Assembly (NCBI GenBank): GCA_041395725.1 | Contig: JAWKZW010000001.1 | Coordinates: 1,426,001 to 1,490,000 of the forward strand | Origin: Gammaproteobacteria bacterium | Lineage (GTDB): Bacteria > Pseudomonadota > Gammaproteobacteria > Pseudomonadales > Pseudohongiellaceae | Direction: 5' to 3' | Length of the DNA: 64,000 bases | Shown here: in pieces, positions 52,124 through 61,747 of the stretch | Position numbering within the stretch: the stretch's first letter is position 1 | How the letters are laid out: the number at the start of each line of letters is the position of its first letter | Notes under the pieces: generated by a model | The model's input: only the letters and a program-made list of their open reading frames with translations | What the model was told of the DNA's origin: nothing | Database searches by the model: none | Program-made: the position numbers and the translations under genes

Positions 52124-53839
52124 ATGGACCTATCCAGATTCTTTCTTTACGCCGCCCTGGCCGTAGTCTCCTATCTCATGCTGCTGGCCTGGAACGAAGA
52201 CTACCCCAACCAGATTCCAGAACCTGTCAGTCAGCCAGCTGCCAATCTCGCGGACCTGCCTGAAAGCGGAACCGCCTCAGAAGCCCTGGAGGACATTCCG
52301 ACTCAGATTCCCCCTGCCCAGACAGCCCAGGCAGCTCAGCCAGGCAACAGTTCTACACCCATTGCCCCGCAGACCGTGACAACAACCAATGGGTCAAGGA
52401 TTGTCAGCGTCACAACAGACACGTTGAGACTGAACATCGATCTCAATGGCGGAGACATCGTCTACCTGGCATTGCTTGATCACCTGCGTGAACTGGACAA
52501 CCCGGACGAGCCCTTTGTCCTGCTTCAGAACGACCCGTCCCGCAGTTACGTGGCCCAGTCCGGCCTGATCGGTACAAACGGCGTAGATTCAAACAGCCGG
52601 GCCACTTATCAGTCCACCCAGACTGCTTATACGATGAATGCTGACCAGGACCGCCTCTCAGTCGAACTGATTACTTCGACCGGAACCGGGGTCGACGTTA
52701 TCAAGCGTTTCAGCTTTACCCGCGGCAGCCATGTGATCGACGTTACTTACCAGGTTACCAACAACGGTCCATCTGCCTGGCAAGCTAATTTTTTCGGTCA
52801 GATCAAGCGAGACGGTTTTCCCGATCCAAGTGACGCGGGAGGCTTTTCACGCACGTTTCTGGGGTTTGCGGCAACCTCAGAAGACGATCCTTATATCAAG
52901 ATTGATTTTGACGATGTAGACGATGGTGTGCAGCCCATAGACACGACCGGCGGCTGGATTGCCTTCAGTCAACACTACTTTATTACTGCCTGGATACCCA
53001 ACCAGGACCAGCGCAATAATTTTTCAACGCGAAAAAACAGCAACAATCAATATATAGGTGGATTCGTCAGCCCGTCATTCAATGTTGAACCTGGCTCCAC
53101 TGCCAGCGAAACCGTCAGGTTCTACGCCGGACCGACAGATCAGAACCAGCTGGCGGAACTGGCACCAAACCTTAACCTGACAATCGACTACGGCATACTC
53201 TGGTTTCTCGCCTCACCGATATACTGGCTTCTTACCCACATTGAACCCATAGTCGGCAACTATGGAATAGCGATCATCCTGCTCACCATATTAGTAAAAG
53301 GGATCTTTTATAAACTGTCAGAGACCCAGTACAAGTCCATGGCAGGAATGCGCCGCATAATGCCCAAGGTACAACAACTAAAAGAATCCTATGGTGACGA
53401 CAAGGTCAAACTGCAGAAAGCTACCATGGAGCTCTATAAAAAGGAGAAGATCAATCCTTTTGGCGGCTGTCTGCCCATGCTGGTTCAGATGCCGGTTTTC
53501 ATTGCACTGTACTGGATGCTGATGCGCAGTGTCGAACTTCGGCATGCCCCGTTCTTTCTCTGGATTGAAGACCTGTCCGTCATGGATCCGTTCTTTGTAC
53601 TGCCGTTATTAATGGGCGCATCAATGTTCCTGCAGACCAGCCTGAGCCCGACCCCCGGCGACCCCATGCAAGCCAAGGTGATGAAATTCATGCCGGTAAT
53701 CATGACAGTTTTCTTCCTCTGGTTTCCCGCCGGCCTGGTACTTTACTGGCTGGTAAACAGCCTCCTCGGTATGGCCCAGCAGTGGTACATAACGCGAAAA
53801 ATAGAAGCTGCCTACGCCGAAGGAAAAGCCAAGGCCTGA
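52124..53839 (+). CDS. yidC: Membrane protein insertase YidC (Oxa1 family)
   Basis: YidC inserts and folds inner-membrane proteins. From the ATG at 52124 it is 571 residues: an N-terminal signal anchor (about 4-20), a large periplasmic domain (about 70-345) with a Pro/Gln-rich linker before it, and five C-terminal helices with the Oxa1 core (MAGMRRIMPKVQQLKESYGD, PFGGCLPMLVQMPVFIALYW, quoted in part). This is the gram-negative YidC layout. Other upstream in-frame starts overlap yidD and are unlikely. Confidence 0.97.
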   Translation: MDLSRFFLYAALAVVSYLMLLAWNEDYPNQIPEPVSQPAANLADLPESGTASEALEDIPTQIPPAQTAQAAQPGNSSTPIAPQTVTTTNGSRIVSVTTDTLRLNIDLNGGDIVYLALLDHLRELDNPDEPFVLLQNDPSRSYVAQSGLIGTNGVDSNSRATYQSTQTAYTMNADQDRLSVELITSTGTGVDVIKRFSFTRGSHVIDVTYQVTNNGPSAWQANFFGQIKRDGFPDPSDAGGFSRTFLGFAATSEDDPYIKIDFDDVDDGVQPIDTTGGWIAFSQHYFITAWIPNQDQRNNFSTRKNSNNQYIGGFVSPSFNVEPGSTASETVRFYAGPTDQNQLAELAPNLNLTIDYGILWFLASPIYWLLTHIEPIVGNYGIAIILLTILVKGIFYKLSETQYKSMAGMRRIMPKVQQLKESYGDDKVKLQKATMELYKKEKINPFGGCLPMLVQMPVFIALYWMLMRSVELRHAPFFLWIEDLSVMDPFFVLPLLMGASMFLQTSLSPTPGDPMQAKVMKFMPVIMTVFFLWFPAGLVLYWLVNSLLGMAQQWYITRKIEAAYAEGKAKA

Positions 53840-53879
53840 ATACCGGACCCTGGATAAAAAACCCTTGTGATCCCTTCCT

Positions 53880-55277
53880 ATGACGATCACGAACAGTGAT
53901 ACGATCAGTGCTATCGCTACGCCGCCCGGGCGTAGCGGTATCGGTATTGTCAGAGTTTCAGGCCCTCTATGCGCCGCGCTGACAGAACTTATACTGGGTT
54001 TCAAACCGGAGCCAAGAAAAGCGTACTTTACTGAATTTTTCGACCGGAATTCAGAATCCATTGACAAGGGCATCGCCCTGTTTTTCAAATCCCCTCACTC
54101 ATTTACCGGTGAAGATGTTCTGGAACTCCAGGGCCATGGCGGCACATTCGTTTTGAACCGGTTGTTGAAAGTGACATTGGACTTCGGTTGCAGGATAGCC
54201 AGACCCGGTGAATTTTCGGAACGGGCATTCCTTAACGGTAAGATGGATCTGACACAGATAGAGGCCATCGCCGATCTCATCAATGCCAATACCGAACAGG
54301 CTGCCAGATCTGCCTATCGAACACTGACTGGCGAATTTTCCCGCTGTATTGACGAGCTGGTCACCAATATCACTGCGTTGCGGGTCTTTATAGAGGCCGC
54401 CATCGATTTTACTGATGAAGATATTGATTTCATCACCCAGGGCGGTACTGAAGAGAAACTGCAGGCCGTCATCGCTCAAACCGCGGCTGTCTTCAGGCAG
54501 GCCAGGGTAGGCACCCTTCTCCAGGAAGGGATCAAAGTCGCTATTGCCGGCTATCCCAATGCAGGTAAATCCAGCCTGCTCAACGCCTTGTCTGGCCAGG
54601 AGTCGGCCATCGTCACCGATATCCCGGGCACCACCAGGGATACGCTGCGCGAATTGATCGATATAGACGGAATACCAGCCCATATTATCGATACCGCCGG
54701 CTTGCGAAGCAGCCAGGACCTGGTGGAACAGGAAGGTATCAAGAGAGCACTGCGGGCAATTGAGGATTCAGACCTGGTCCTGCTGGTAGTGGACAGTCAG
54801 GCCCTGATCCGTGACAAGGGCTACCTGGAGCGCCTGTTTACTGAAACCCGCCTGCCCCTTTCTGTCCTCAAAAACCACAGGTTACTGCTGATATTGAACA
54901 AGATCGATCTATTGCCCACTGCTGCCTCTGTTGATTCCGATAGGTATCGGATCAATAACGAGGAGATTCAATTTGTCAGTGTCTCGGCTAAAACCGGTCT
55001 GGGTCTGGAAACCTTGCGCGGCAGGTTGAAACAGGCAGTCGGCTTTACTAGCGGTGAAGAAGGCAGCTTTATGGCCAGGGAGCGGCACATGAGAGCCTTA
55101 GGCCAGGCGCAAGAGTTTCTCGACTCTGCGCTGATGCAACTGCAAGCGCGCAATCACCTGGAACTGGTGGCGGAGGATCTGCGCCAGGCTCAGAATCACC
55201 TCGGTGAAATAACCGGGAAGGTGACCAGCGACGATCTGCTGGGCCAGATATTTTCCAGTTTCTGTATCGGTAAATGA
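53880..55277 (+). CDS. mnmE: tRNA modification GTPase MnmE (TrmE)
   Basis: MnmE with MnmG makes the 5-carboxymethylaminomethyl group on wobble uridine 34 of some tRNAs. The 465 residues have an N-terminal folate-binding domain (1-120), helical domain, and an inserted G domain: G1 GYPNAGKS (224-231), DIPGTTRD (247-254), DTAG (271-274) and NKID. The C-terminal C462-I-G-K motif is intact. It is followed by 542 noncoding bases before mnmG, rather than mnmG directly. Confidence 0.97.
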   Translation: MTITNSDTISAIATPPGRSGIGIVRVSGPLCAALTELILGFKPEPRKAYFTEFFDRNSESIDKGIALFFKSPHSFTGEDVLELQGHGGTFVLNRLLKVTLDFGCRIARPGEFSERAFLNGKMDLTQIEAIADLINANTEQAARSAYRTLTGEFSRCIDELVTNITALRVFIEAAIDFTDEDIDFITQGGTEEKLQAVIAQTAAVFRQARVGTLLQEGIKVAIAGYPNAGKSSLLNALSGQESAIVTDIPGTTRDTLRELIDIDGIPAHIIDTAGLRSSQDLVEQEGIKRALRAIEDSDLVLLVVDSQALIRDKGYLERLFTETRLPLSVLKNHRLLLILNKIDLLPTAASVDSDRYRINNEEIQFVSVSAKTGLGLETLRGRLKQAVGFTSGEEGSFMARERHMRALGQAQEFLDSALMQLQARNHLELVAEDLRQAQNHLGEITGKVTSDDLLGQIFSSFCIGK

Positions 55278-55819
55278 CAGAATACTCTGAGTTTAGCAAT
55301 TCATCAGAGGTTCCTTAAGAAGCCTATTACTCCGGCAGCGTAACAATTCCCAGCCCGAATCCACCGTCAATACACAGGATAGTCAGAGGCAGGCCATGGA
55401 AAAACATTTTCTTAGCAAGTTGTGAGTAAAGCCACCCTCGCTGTGGACAGCGTTATGAATGAACAGGGATAACTGATCTGTTTTCAGCGGGAGTTTTTTT
55501 ACCCACATTCCATACAGTCACGATACGCATTTTAAACAGGCTTTTTCAAACGCTTTAGTCAATAGACAACTCTCTGTAAATTAAAGAAAATAAGGCGTTA
55601 TCAACAGAAAGGTGGGGTCCCTATAACTACTGTATCTATCTCTGATTTACTACCTATACTTATATAACTACTTATTTTAAATAAGTAATGCTGAGTTTTA
55701 TTTCTTAGTGCAACGATCGAGCTGAATACCAGGTCCTGTCGGTATTGTCTCAATGCAGCGAAAGCGTATACTTACCGGCCTGCTTAACAGCCACCCTTTG
55801 GAACTTAGTCTGAACTGCC
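55278..55819. other. Long AT-rich gap between mnmE and mnmG, possible second origin-like region
   Basis: 542 bases without a gene. The second half is very AT-rich (about 55500-55720), with the palindrome CTTATTTTAAATAAG (55671-55685), a relaxed DnaA box TTATCAACA near 55598 and CTGTGGACAG near 55441. In E. coli oriC lies directly upstream of mnmG. No perfect DnaA box is seen here. Confidence 0.5.
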
Positions 55820-57718
55820 ATGGATTTTAACCAAACAGTCGATGTTATCGTTGTCGGAGGCGGACATGCCGGTACAGAGGCTGCGCTGGCCTCAGCGCGC
55901 GCCGGTGTCAAAACCTTGCTGATCACACACAACATCGAAACCCTCGGGCAGATGTCCTGTAACCCGGCTATTGGCGGTATAGGCAAGAGCCACCTGGTTC
56001 GCGAGATCGATGCCCTGGGAGGAGCCATGGCGCTGGCTGCAGACAGGGCCGGTATCCAGTTCCGAGTGCTCAATGCCAGCAAAGGCCCCGCCGTCCGGGC
56101 AACACGGGCCCAGGCAGATCGTGTGCTCTACAAGGCGGCCATTCGAGAAATACTGGAAAACCAGCCCAATCTGCAGATTTTCCAACAGGCAGTGGACGAT
56201 CTGTTGCTGGAAGGTAACAGGGTCAGCGGTGTCGTTACCCAGATGGGTCTGAAGATAAAGGCCAAAAAGGTTATTTTGACTACGGGTACCTTTCTTGGCG
56301 GACGTATTCATATCGGCATGCAAAACTCCTCCGGTGGCAGGGCTGGCGACCCCCCGTCTATAGCTCTGTCTCAACGCCTGCGAGAATTACCTTTCCGTGT
56401 CGAGCGCTTGAAAACAGGAACACCACCCAGGGTCGATGCCAGGACAGTGGATTTTTCAGTGATGACTGTTCAGTACGGTGATTCGCCATTGCCGGTTATG
56501 TCGTTCCTTGGAAAAGAACAGGATCATCCCAGGCAGGTTCCCTGTTTTATCACCGCAACCAATGAGAAATGCCACGCTATTATTCGCGGGGGGCTGGATC
56601 GTTCTCCCATGTATACCGGGGTCATCGAAGGTGTCGGTCCGCGTTACTGCCCTTCTATTGAAGACAAGGTGATGCGCTTCGCTGACAAGAACTCGCACCA
56701 GATTTTTGTTGAGCCGGAAGGGTTGAACACCCATGAGCTCTACCCCAATGGAATTTCCACCAGTCTGCCTTATGACGTGCAGGTAGCCATGCTGAGGCAG
56801 ATCCGCGGATTTGAAAACGCCCACATTACCAGGCCGGGTTATGCGATCGAATACGATTTTTTCGATCCCAGGGATCTGCATTATTCGCTGGAGACCCGGT
56901 ATATAGAGGGCCTGTACTTTGCCGGTCAGATAAACGGCACCACGGGTTATGAAGAAGCAGCTGCACAAGGTCTGTTGGCGGGTATCAATGCCGCACTGGC
57001 GGTCCAGGGTAAAGAGTCCTGGTGCCCGCGCAGAGACCAGGCCTACCTGGGTGTGCTGGTTGACGACCTGATTACGCTGGGAACTAACGAGCCTTATCGT
57101 ATGTTTACCAGTCGCGCCGAGTATCGCCTGACCCTGCGCGAGGATAATGCCGATCTGCGTCTCACGGAAACAGGCAGGGAACTGGGACTGGTGGACGATC
57201 ACCGCTGGCAGGTTTTCTGCACAAAGAGGGAGTCGGTGGACAGGGAATTGAGCAGGTTACGAGCTATCTGGATTCAGCCGGCTACCTTGCCGGCCACGCA
57301 GATAGAGCCGCTATTGGAAAAACCTATCAGTCGCGAATACAACCTCGTTGATCTGCTGGCCCGACCAGGTGTCAGTTATCGGGGACTGCAGTCGACGCTG
57401 GGAGAATCTCATGCCCCCTGGATAGACAGCGAGCAGGTTGCCCAGCAGGTGGAGATCCAGATCAAGTATCAGGGCTATATAGACAGGCAACAGGGCGAAA
57501 TAGAGAAACTCAAGCGGCAGGAAGACACAGCCCTGCCCGGAGACTTTGATTATCAGCAGATGCAGGGTCTGTCCAATGAACTGAAACAGAAGCTGGAGGC
57601 GGCTCGACCGGAAAATATAGGCCGCGCCGCCCGTATTCCCGGCATGACCCCGGCGGCAATCTCCCTGTTGTTGATCTACTTGAAAAAGTACCAGTCAGTA
57701 AACAGGAAAGTAAGCTGA
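55820..57718 (+). CDS. mnmG: tRNA uridine 5-carboxymethylaminomethyl modification enzyme MnmG (GidA)
   Basis: MnmG is the FAD-dependent partner of MnmE. The 632 residues begin with the FAD Rossmann motif VVGGGHAGTEAA (G13-G18) and contain CNPAIGGIGKSHLVREIDALG (part: CNPAIGGIGKSHL), GTFLGGRIHIG, NGTTGYEEAAAQGL and RAEYRLTLREDNADLRL motifs, with a helical C-terminal MnmE-binding domain. Complete. Its stop TGA overlaps an ATG (TGATG) that does not lead into rsmG in frame. Confidence 0.98.
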   Translation: MDFNQTVDVIVVGGGHAGTEAALASARAGVKTLLITHNIETLGQMSCNPAIGGIGKSHLVREIDALGGAMALAADRAGIQFRVLNASKGPAVRATRAQADRVLYKAAIREILENQPNLQIFQQAVDDLLLEGNRVSGVVTQMGLKIKAKKVILTTGTFLGGRIHIGMQNSSGGRAGDPPSIALSQRLRELPFRVERLKTGTPPRVDARTVDFSVMTVQYGDSPLPVMSFLGKEQDHPRQVPCFITATNEKCHAIIRGGLDRSPMYTGVIEGVGPRYCPSIEDKVMRFADKNSHQIFVEPEGLNTHELYPNGISTSLPYDVQVAMLRQIRGFENAHITRPGYAIEYDFFDPRDLHYSLETRYIEGLYFAGQINGTTGYEEAAAQGLLAGINAALAVQGKESWCPRRDQAYLGVLVDDLITLGTNEPYRMFTSRAEYRLTLREDNADLRLTETGRELGLVDDHRWQVFCTKRESVDRELSRLRAIWIQPATLPATQIEPLLEKPISREYNLVDLLARPGVSYRGLQSTLGESHAPWIDSEQVAQQVEIQIKYQGYIDRQQGEIEKLKRQEDTALPGDFDYQQMQGLSNELKQKLEAARPENIGRAARIPGMTPAAISLLLIYLKKYQSVNRKVS

Positions 57719-57731
57719 TGGGGACTGAAAG

Positions 57732-58388
57732 CTGACAGGCACAGCTTTACAAGAGCAGCTGGAAACAGGAATCCGCCGTCTGGGTCTGGATCCCGGCGGC
57801 GACCGGTTGGTCCTGCTGGAGAAATACCTGGCCCTGCTTGATAAATGGAATCGGGCTTTTAATCTCAGCGGGATCAAAGACCCGCGGCAGATGGTTACGC
57901 GCCATGTCCTGGACTGCCTGTCTGTTTCCCCTTACCTGTCCACTGCGGCAGTAGTTCTCGATATCGGTTCTGGCGCCGGCTTGCCCGGGATTCCGCTTGC
58001 GATCTTTAATCCAGACAAACAATTAATCCTGCTGGACAGCAATGGCAAAAAAACCAGATTCCTTTTTCAGGTAAAATTGGCGCTGAATCTGACCAATGTG
58101 ACAGTGGAAAATAAGCGAATCGAAGACTATCAATGTCCCAGTCAAATTGATATTGTGATCAGTCGGGCGTTTGCCTCCCTGAACAAACTTGTTCAGCTTT
58201 CAAGCCCTGTGGCTGGTGGGAACGGGGTCCTTCTGGCCATGAAGGGTTCCTATCCTGGCGAAGAAATAGAGGAATTGCCTGCCGGTGTTGAGGTTTCTCG
58301 AGCCGTCGAGTTGACGGTGCCGGGGGTTAATGAATCCCGCTATCTGATTGAGATCCCGTTGCCGGCTACCCGGGATATGGTTGAATAA
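57732..58388 (+). CDS. rsmG: 16S rRNA (guanine-527-N7)-methyltransferase RsmG (GidB), start uncertain
   Basis: RsmG methylates G527 of 16S rRNA. The open frame contains the full family N-terminus (LQEQLETGIRRLGLD...YLALLDKWNRAFNLSG) and the SAM motif DIGSGAGLPGIPLAI. The frame is closed by a TGA at 57726 and has no ATG or GTG before the conserved region. I use the CTG at 57732, which has GGGGA seven bases upstream; a TTG at 57807 would cut about 25 conserved residues. The coupled ATG at 57718 is in another frame and stops after five codons, so either a rare start or a single-base indel is involved. Confidence 0.88.
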   Translation: MTGTALQEQLETGIRRLGLDPGGDRLVLLEKYLALLDKWNRAFNLSGIKDPRQMVTRHVLDCLSVSPYLSTAAVVLDIGSGAGLPGIPLAIFNPDKQLILLDSNGKKTRFLFQVKLALNLTNVTVENKRIEDYQCPSQIDIVISRAFASLNKLVQLSSPVAGGNGVLLAMKGSYPGEEIEELPAGVEVSRAVELTVPGVNESRYLIEIPLPATRDMVE

Positions 58389-58467
58389 TTTCCAGCGGGT
58401 TGGCCGATAGATAAAGGCTGAACCCCGGCGGAAAACCCTGCCGAGTGGTGCGGTGGAGCTTGATAGA

Positions 58468-59262
58468 GTGGCAAAGGTATTAGCAGTTACAAATCAGAAA
58501 GGTGGCGTGGGCAAAACAACGACCTCCGTTAACCTGTCCGCTTCTTTACAGGAAACCCGCAAGAAAGTTCTATTGATCGACCTTGATCCACAGGGTAACG
58601 CGACCACTGGTAGTGGCATCGATAAGAATTCCCTGGAACTCTCCATTTATGAACTGTTAACAGGGCGAGCCAGTTTTGACCAGGTAGTGGTCAAACCCGA
58701 AGGGTTAGGATACGACCTTATCCCCTCCAACGGCGACCTGACAGCCGCCGAAGTTGAATTACTGCAATTCGATCAGCGGGAACAGCGTTTAAGGCAGATT
58801 ATCGACGCTGTGCGAGACTGCTACGATTTTGTTGTGATCGATTGCCCTCCCTCCCTGAACATGCTGACCATTAATGCCATGGTTGCTGCTGACGGTGTCT
58901 TGATTCCCATGCAGTGCGAATATTATGCGCTGGAAGGACTGTCAGCGCTAATGGATACAGTGAATGCCATACGGGACAGCCTCAATCCAGGGCTTAAAAT
59001 AGAAGGAATCCTGCGAACCATGTATGATCCGCGCAACAAGCTGACAACAGAAGTAAACAGCCAGCTGTTCACCCATTTTGGCGATATCGTATACCGTACT
59101 GTGGTACCCCGAAATGTGCGTCTGGCAGAGGCTCCCAGTTATGGATTACCGGTATTGAAGTACGATCGGCAGTCCCGCGGGGCAATCGCCTATCTGGCGG
59201 TGGCCGGGGAAGTGCTGCGACGGGCGGATAAGGCAGACAGGGCGGAGCAGCCAGCAGCCTGA
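58468..59262 (+). CDS. parA: Chromosome partitioning ATPase ParA (Soj)
   Basis: ParA moves ParB-parS complexes to segregate new origins. The 264-residue protein from the GTG at 58468 begins MAKVLAVTNQKGGVGKTTTS, with the deviant Walker A KGGVGKTT (11-18), Walker A' DLDPQGNATTGSG and Walker B VVIDCPPSLN. It has no N-terminal DNA-binding extension, so it is the chromosomal short type. A GTG at 58453 would add five residues. It is followed by parB after 62 bases. Confidence 0.96.
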   Translation: MAKVLAVTNQKGGVGKTTTSVNLSASLQETRKKVLLIDLDPQGNATTGSGIDKNSLELSIYELLTGRASFDQVVVKPEGLGYDLIPSNGDLTAAEVELLQFDQREQRLRQIIDAVRDCYDFVVIDCPPSLNMLTINAMVAADGVLIPMQCEYYALEGLSALMDTVNAIRDSLNPGLKIEGILRTMYDPRNKLTTEVNSQLFTHFGDIVYRTVVPRNVRLAEAPSYGLPVLKYDRQSRGAIAYLAVAGEVLRRADKADRAEQPAA

Positions 59263-59324
59263 GCGGCTGGATCTGAGACGCCTGGTAAAACGGATAAGAG
59301 CAGAGGCTCAACGGTAACAACAGC

Positions 59325-60269
59325 ATGACAGCGAAGAAAAAACTGGGACGAGGCCTTGATGCGCTGCTGTCCAAAACTGGCAGCAGCAATGTGTCGCGGC
59401 AGGACAGTGCTGAGTCGGCTGTCGCCAAAGGCCTTTCTTCGGACGGCCCTGATTCCCCTATTGCGGCTGGGACCGGGACCGGCCGCGATGAAAACGCTGA
59501 TCTTAAAAACATCCCTGTCGACCTGATCCAGCCCGGTAAATATCAGCCGCGGACCGATATGCATGAAACCACGCTGGAGGAGCTGGCCAATTCCATCAAG
59601 CGGCAGGGGGTTATGCAGCCCATCGTAGTGCGGCCAGTAGGCCCGAATCGCTATGAGATCATCGCTGGCGAACGGCGCTGGAGAGCCACGCAATTAGCGG
59701 GGTTGCACTCTATTCCCGCCATCATCAAAGAGGTGAGCGACGAATCGGCAATTGCCATGTCGCTGATCGAGAACATACAGCGGGAAAACCTTAACCCTAT
59801 AGAAGAGGCTCTTGCTTTAAAGAGACTGCAGGACGAATTCGAACTGACTCAGCAGGAAGTGGCTGACGCCGTCGGTAAATCCCGGGCTACAGTCACCAAC
59901 CTTATGCGGTTGATCGGGCTCAACCCGGATGTGCGCAGGATGCTGGAACACGGCGATCTGGAGATGGGGCATGCCCGGGCACTGCTGTCGTTGCCGGAAC
60001 TGCAGCAGTCCGAGACCGCCAGAACCGTGGTCGGCAAAGGGCTTTCAGTACGTCAGACCGAATCCCTGGTGCGCCGCCTGCTGGCCGGTTCCGGCGGAAA
60101 GCACAACAAACCGGTTACTGACCCGGATATCAAAAATCTGGAAGAAGATCTGTCATCCCGCCTTGGTGCCAAGGTGCTTATTCAGCACACGGCCAAGGGG
60201 CGCGGAAAACTTATTCTAAAATACAACAGTCTGGATGAGCTCGAGGGTATCCTCGGCCATATCAAATGA
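59325..60269 (+). CDS. parB: Chromosome partitioning protein ParB (Spo0J)
   Basis: ParB binds parS sites and spreads using CTP. The 314 residues start KKKLGRGLDALLS. The nuclease-like CTP-binding domain carries YQPR and GERRWRATQLAG (box II) plus ENIQRENLNPIEEALALK. A helix-turn-helix (TQQEVADAVGKSRATVTNLMR, quoted in part: VADAVGKSRATVTNL) and a C-terminal dimerisation segment follow. Two sites fitting its consensus lie in recF. Confidence 0.97.
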   Translation: MTAKKKLGRGLDALLSKTGSSNVSRQDSAESAVAKGLSSDGPDSPIAAGTGTGRDENADLKNIPVDLIQPGKYQPRTDMHETTLEELANSIKRQGVMQPIVVRPVGPNRYEIIAGERRWRATQLAGLHSIPAIIKEVSDESAIAMSLIENIQRENLNPIEEALALKRLQDEFELTQQEVADAVGKSRATVTNLMRLIGLNPDVRRMLEHGDLEMGHARALLSLPELQQSETARTVVGKGLSVRQTESLVRRLLAGSGGKHNKPVTDPDIKNLEEDLSSRLGAKVLIQHTAKGRGKLILKYNSLDELEGILGHIK

Positions 60270-60282
60270 AGTTTCCTCTGTG

Positions 60283-60311
60283 TTGATTAGGGGAATTAAA
60301 GTCCCTATAAT
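60283..60311 (+). promoter_or_regulatory. Sigma70 promoter of the ATP synthase operon
   Basis: TTGATT (60283-60288) and a perfect TATAAT (60306-60311) with 17-base spacing in the 131-base gap between parB and atpI. The strongest promoter match in the window. Confidence 0.7.
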
Positions 60312-60400
60312 GCGCGTTCTTTGGAGATCGCCGCTGTAAATGGGAGGCTGATTCTGCCAGCGAAACGGGGTTGCAAATCAGGGTCTACCGCATAGCGATC

Positions 60401-60793
60401 ATGTCCAATTTGAAGCCCCCGCCAGTCCACCGCATTATCGTGGCGCAGCTGGTAGCGACAGCCTTGATGGCGCTAACATTCCTGGTCTTTTCGAATGTCG
60501 TAGCAGCTTACTCGATCCTGATCGGAGGGCTGGTCAGCGCCTTGCCCAACGCGTACTTTGCTGTGCAGGCTTTCCGGTATCGTGGCGCAAGAAACGCGGA
60601 TAAAGTTGTAAAAAGCTTTAGAAAAGGGTACTTCGGCAAACTGGGTATTACCATAATACTGTTTGCCTTGACGTTTACCCTGGTAACCACGATCAATGAG
60701 ATTGCCCTGATCAGCGGGTTTGTAGTGGTGCAGTTTTGCGGCACCATGATGTCGGGACTGATTAATTACAGTCCCAATAGTAATAATGGCTAG
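60401..60793 (+). CDS. atpI: ATP synthase subunit I (AtpI)
   Basis: AtpI is a small membrane protein thought to assist c-ring assembly. From the ATG at 60401 the product is 130 residues with four hydrophobic segments and the GGLVSALPNAYFAVQAF pattern of the family. It is weakly conserved, and the call rests also on its place before atpB. The upstream TTG at 60371 is a less likely start. Confidence 0.87.
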   Translation: MSNLKPPPVHRIIVAQLVATALMALTFLVFSNVVAAYSILIGGLVSALPNAYFAVQAFRYRGARNADKVVKSFRKGYFGKLGITIILFALTFTLVTTINEIALISGFVVVQFCGTMMSGLINYSPNSNNG

Positions 60794-60826
60794 ATTACTG
60801 TAAACGAGAGAGACGCAGAGTCAACA

Positions 60827-61705
60827 ATGGCGGAATCGGCAGGCCTCGAACACGGACTGGAACATGGCGCTGAACAGACTGTTCAGGAATATATCCAGCA
60901 TCACCTTTCCTATTTAACCTTTGGCCGCCATCCAGACGGCCACTGGGGATTTGCACACACTATAGAAGAAGCCAAGGAAATGGGTTTCATGGCGTTCCAT
61001 GTGGACGTGATGGCTTGGTCTTTTCTGCTTGGCGGTGGCGCCTTGCTGTTTTTCCGTCATGTCGGGAAAAAGGCGACGGCGGATGTCCCCAACGGTGTGC
61101 AGAACTTTGTTGAAAATATTTTCGAATTCGTGGACAACCGGGTCCAGGAAGGCTTCGACCACAAGAATCCAACTATCGCGCCGTTGGCATTGACGATATT
61201 TGTCTGGATTATCCTGATGAATTCCATGGACCTGGTACCGGTTGACTGGTTACCCGGCCTTGCTGCCTGGGTCGGCACATTTTTCGGCCAGGAGCACATG
61301 TCCTTCAAGGTAGTACCTACTACCGACCCCAACGTTACCCTGGGCATGTCTTTCAGCGTATTTATTCTGATTATTTATTACAGTATCAAGAACAAGGGTC
61401 TGGGCGGGTTCCTCAGCGAACTGGCTTTCCACCCCTTCGGCAAGTGGATGATGCCGTTCAACCTCTTGATAGAAATCCCGACCCTGCTGGCCAAGCCTAT
61501 CTCTCTCGGACTGCGATTGTTCGGCAATCTCTATGCCGGCGAGCTTCTGTTCCTGGTTATCGCAGGGTTACTTGGTCTTTATCAACTGCCGTTCCACTTT
61601 ATCTGGGCGGTTTTCCACATTCTCGTGGTGCCACTGCAGGCCTTCGTGTTCATGATGCTTACCATCGTGTATTTGAATGCCGCGCATGACTCACCATCTC
61701 ACTGA
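60827..61705 (+). CDS. atpB: ATP synthase Fo subunit a
   Basis: Subunit a holds the proton half-channels. The 292 residues include MNSMDLVPVDWLP, FNLLIEIPTLLAKPISLGLRLFGNLYAGE (quoted in part: LGLRLFGNLYAGE) with the essential Arg in GLRLFGN, and the C-terminal PLQAFVFMMLTIVYL. It is longer at the N-terminus than E. coli subunit a by about 20 residues, which is common in this group. Confidence 0.97.
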   Translation: MAESAGLEHGLEHGAEQTVQEYIQHHLSYLTFGRHPDGHWGFAHTIEEAKEMGFMAFHVDVMAWSFLLGGGALLFFRHVGKKATADVPNGVQNFVENIFEFVDNRVQEGFDHKNPTIAPLALTIFVWIILMNSMDLVPVDWLPGLAAWVGTFFGQEHMSFKVVPTTDPNVTLGMSFSVFILIIYYSIKNKGLGGFLSELAFHPFGKWMMPFNLLIEIPTLLAKPISLGLRLFGNLYAGELLFLVIAGLLGLYQLPFHFIWAVFHILVVPLQAFVFMMLTIVYLNAAHDSPSH

Positions 61706-61747
61706 TTCACTGCATACTTCTGAACTGAAGAAAACCTGGAGGAAACA

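Noticed and set aside
60994..61007. Sequence GTTCCATGTGGACG in atpB as a third parS
   Set aside because: The central CACGTG is changed to CATGTG and the right arm does not match.
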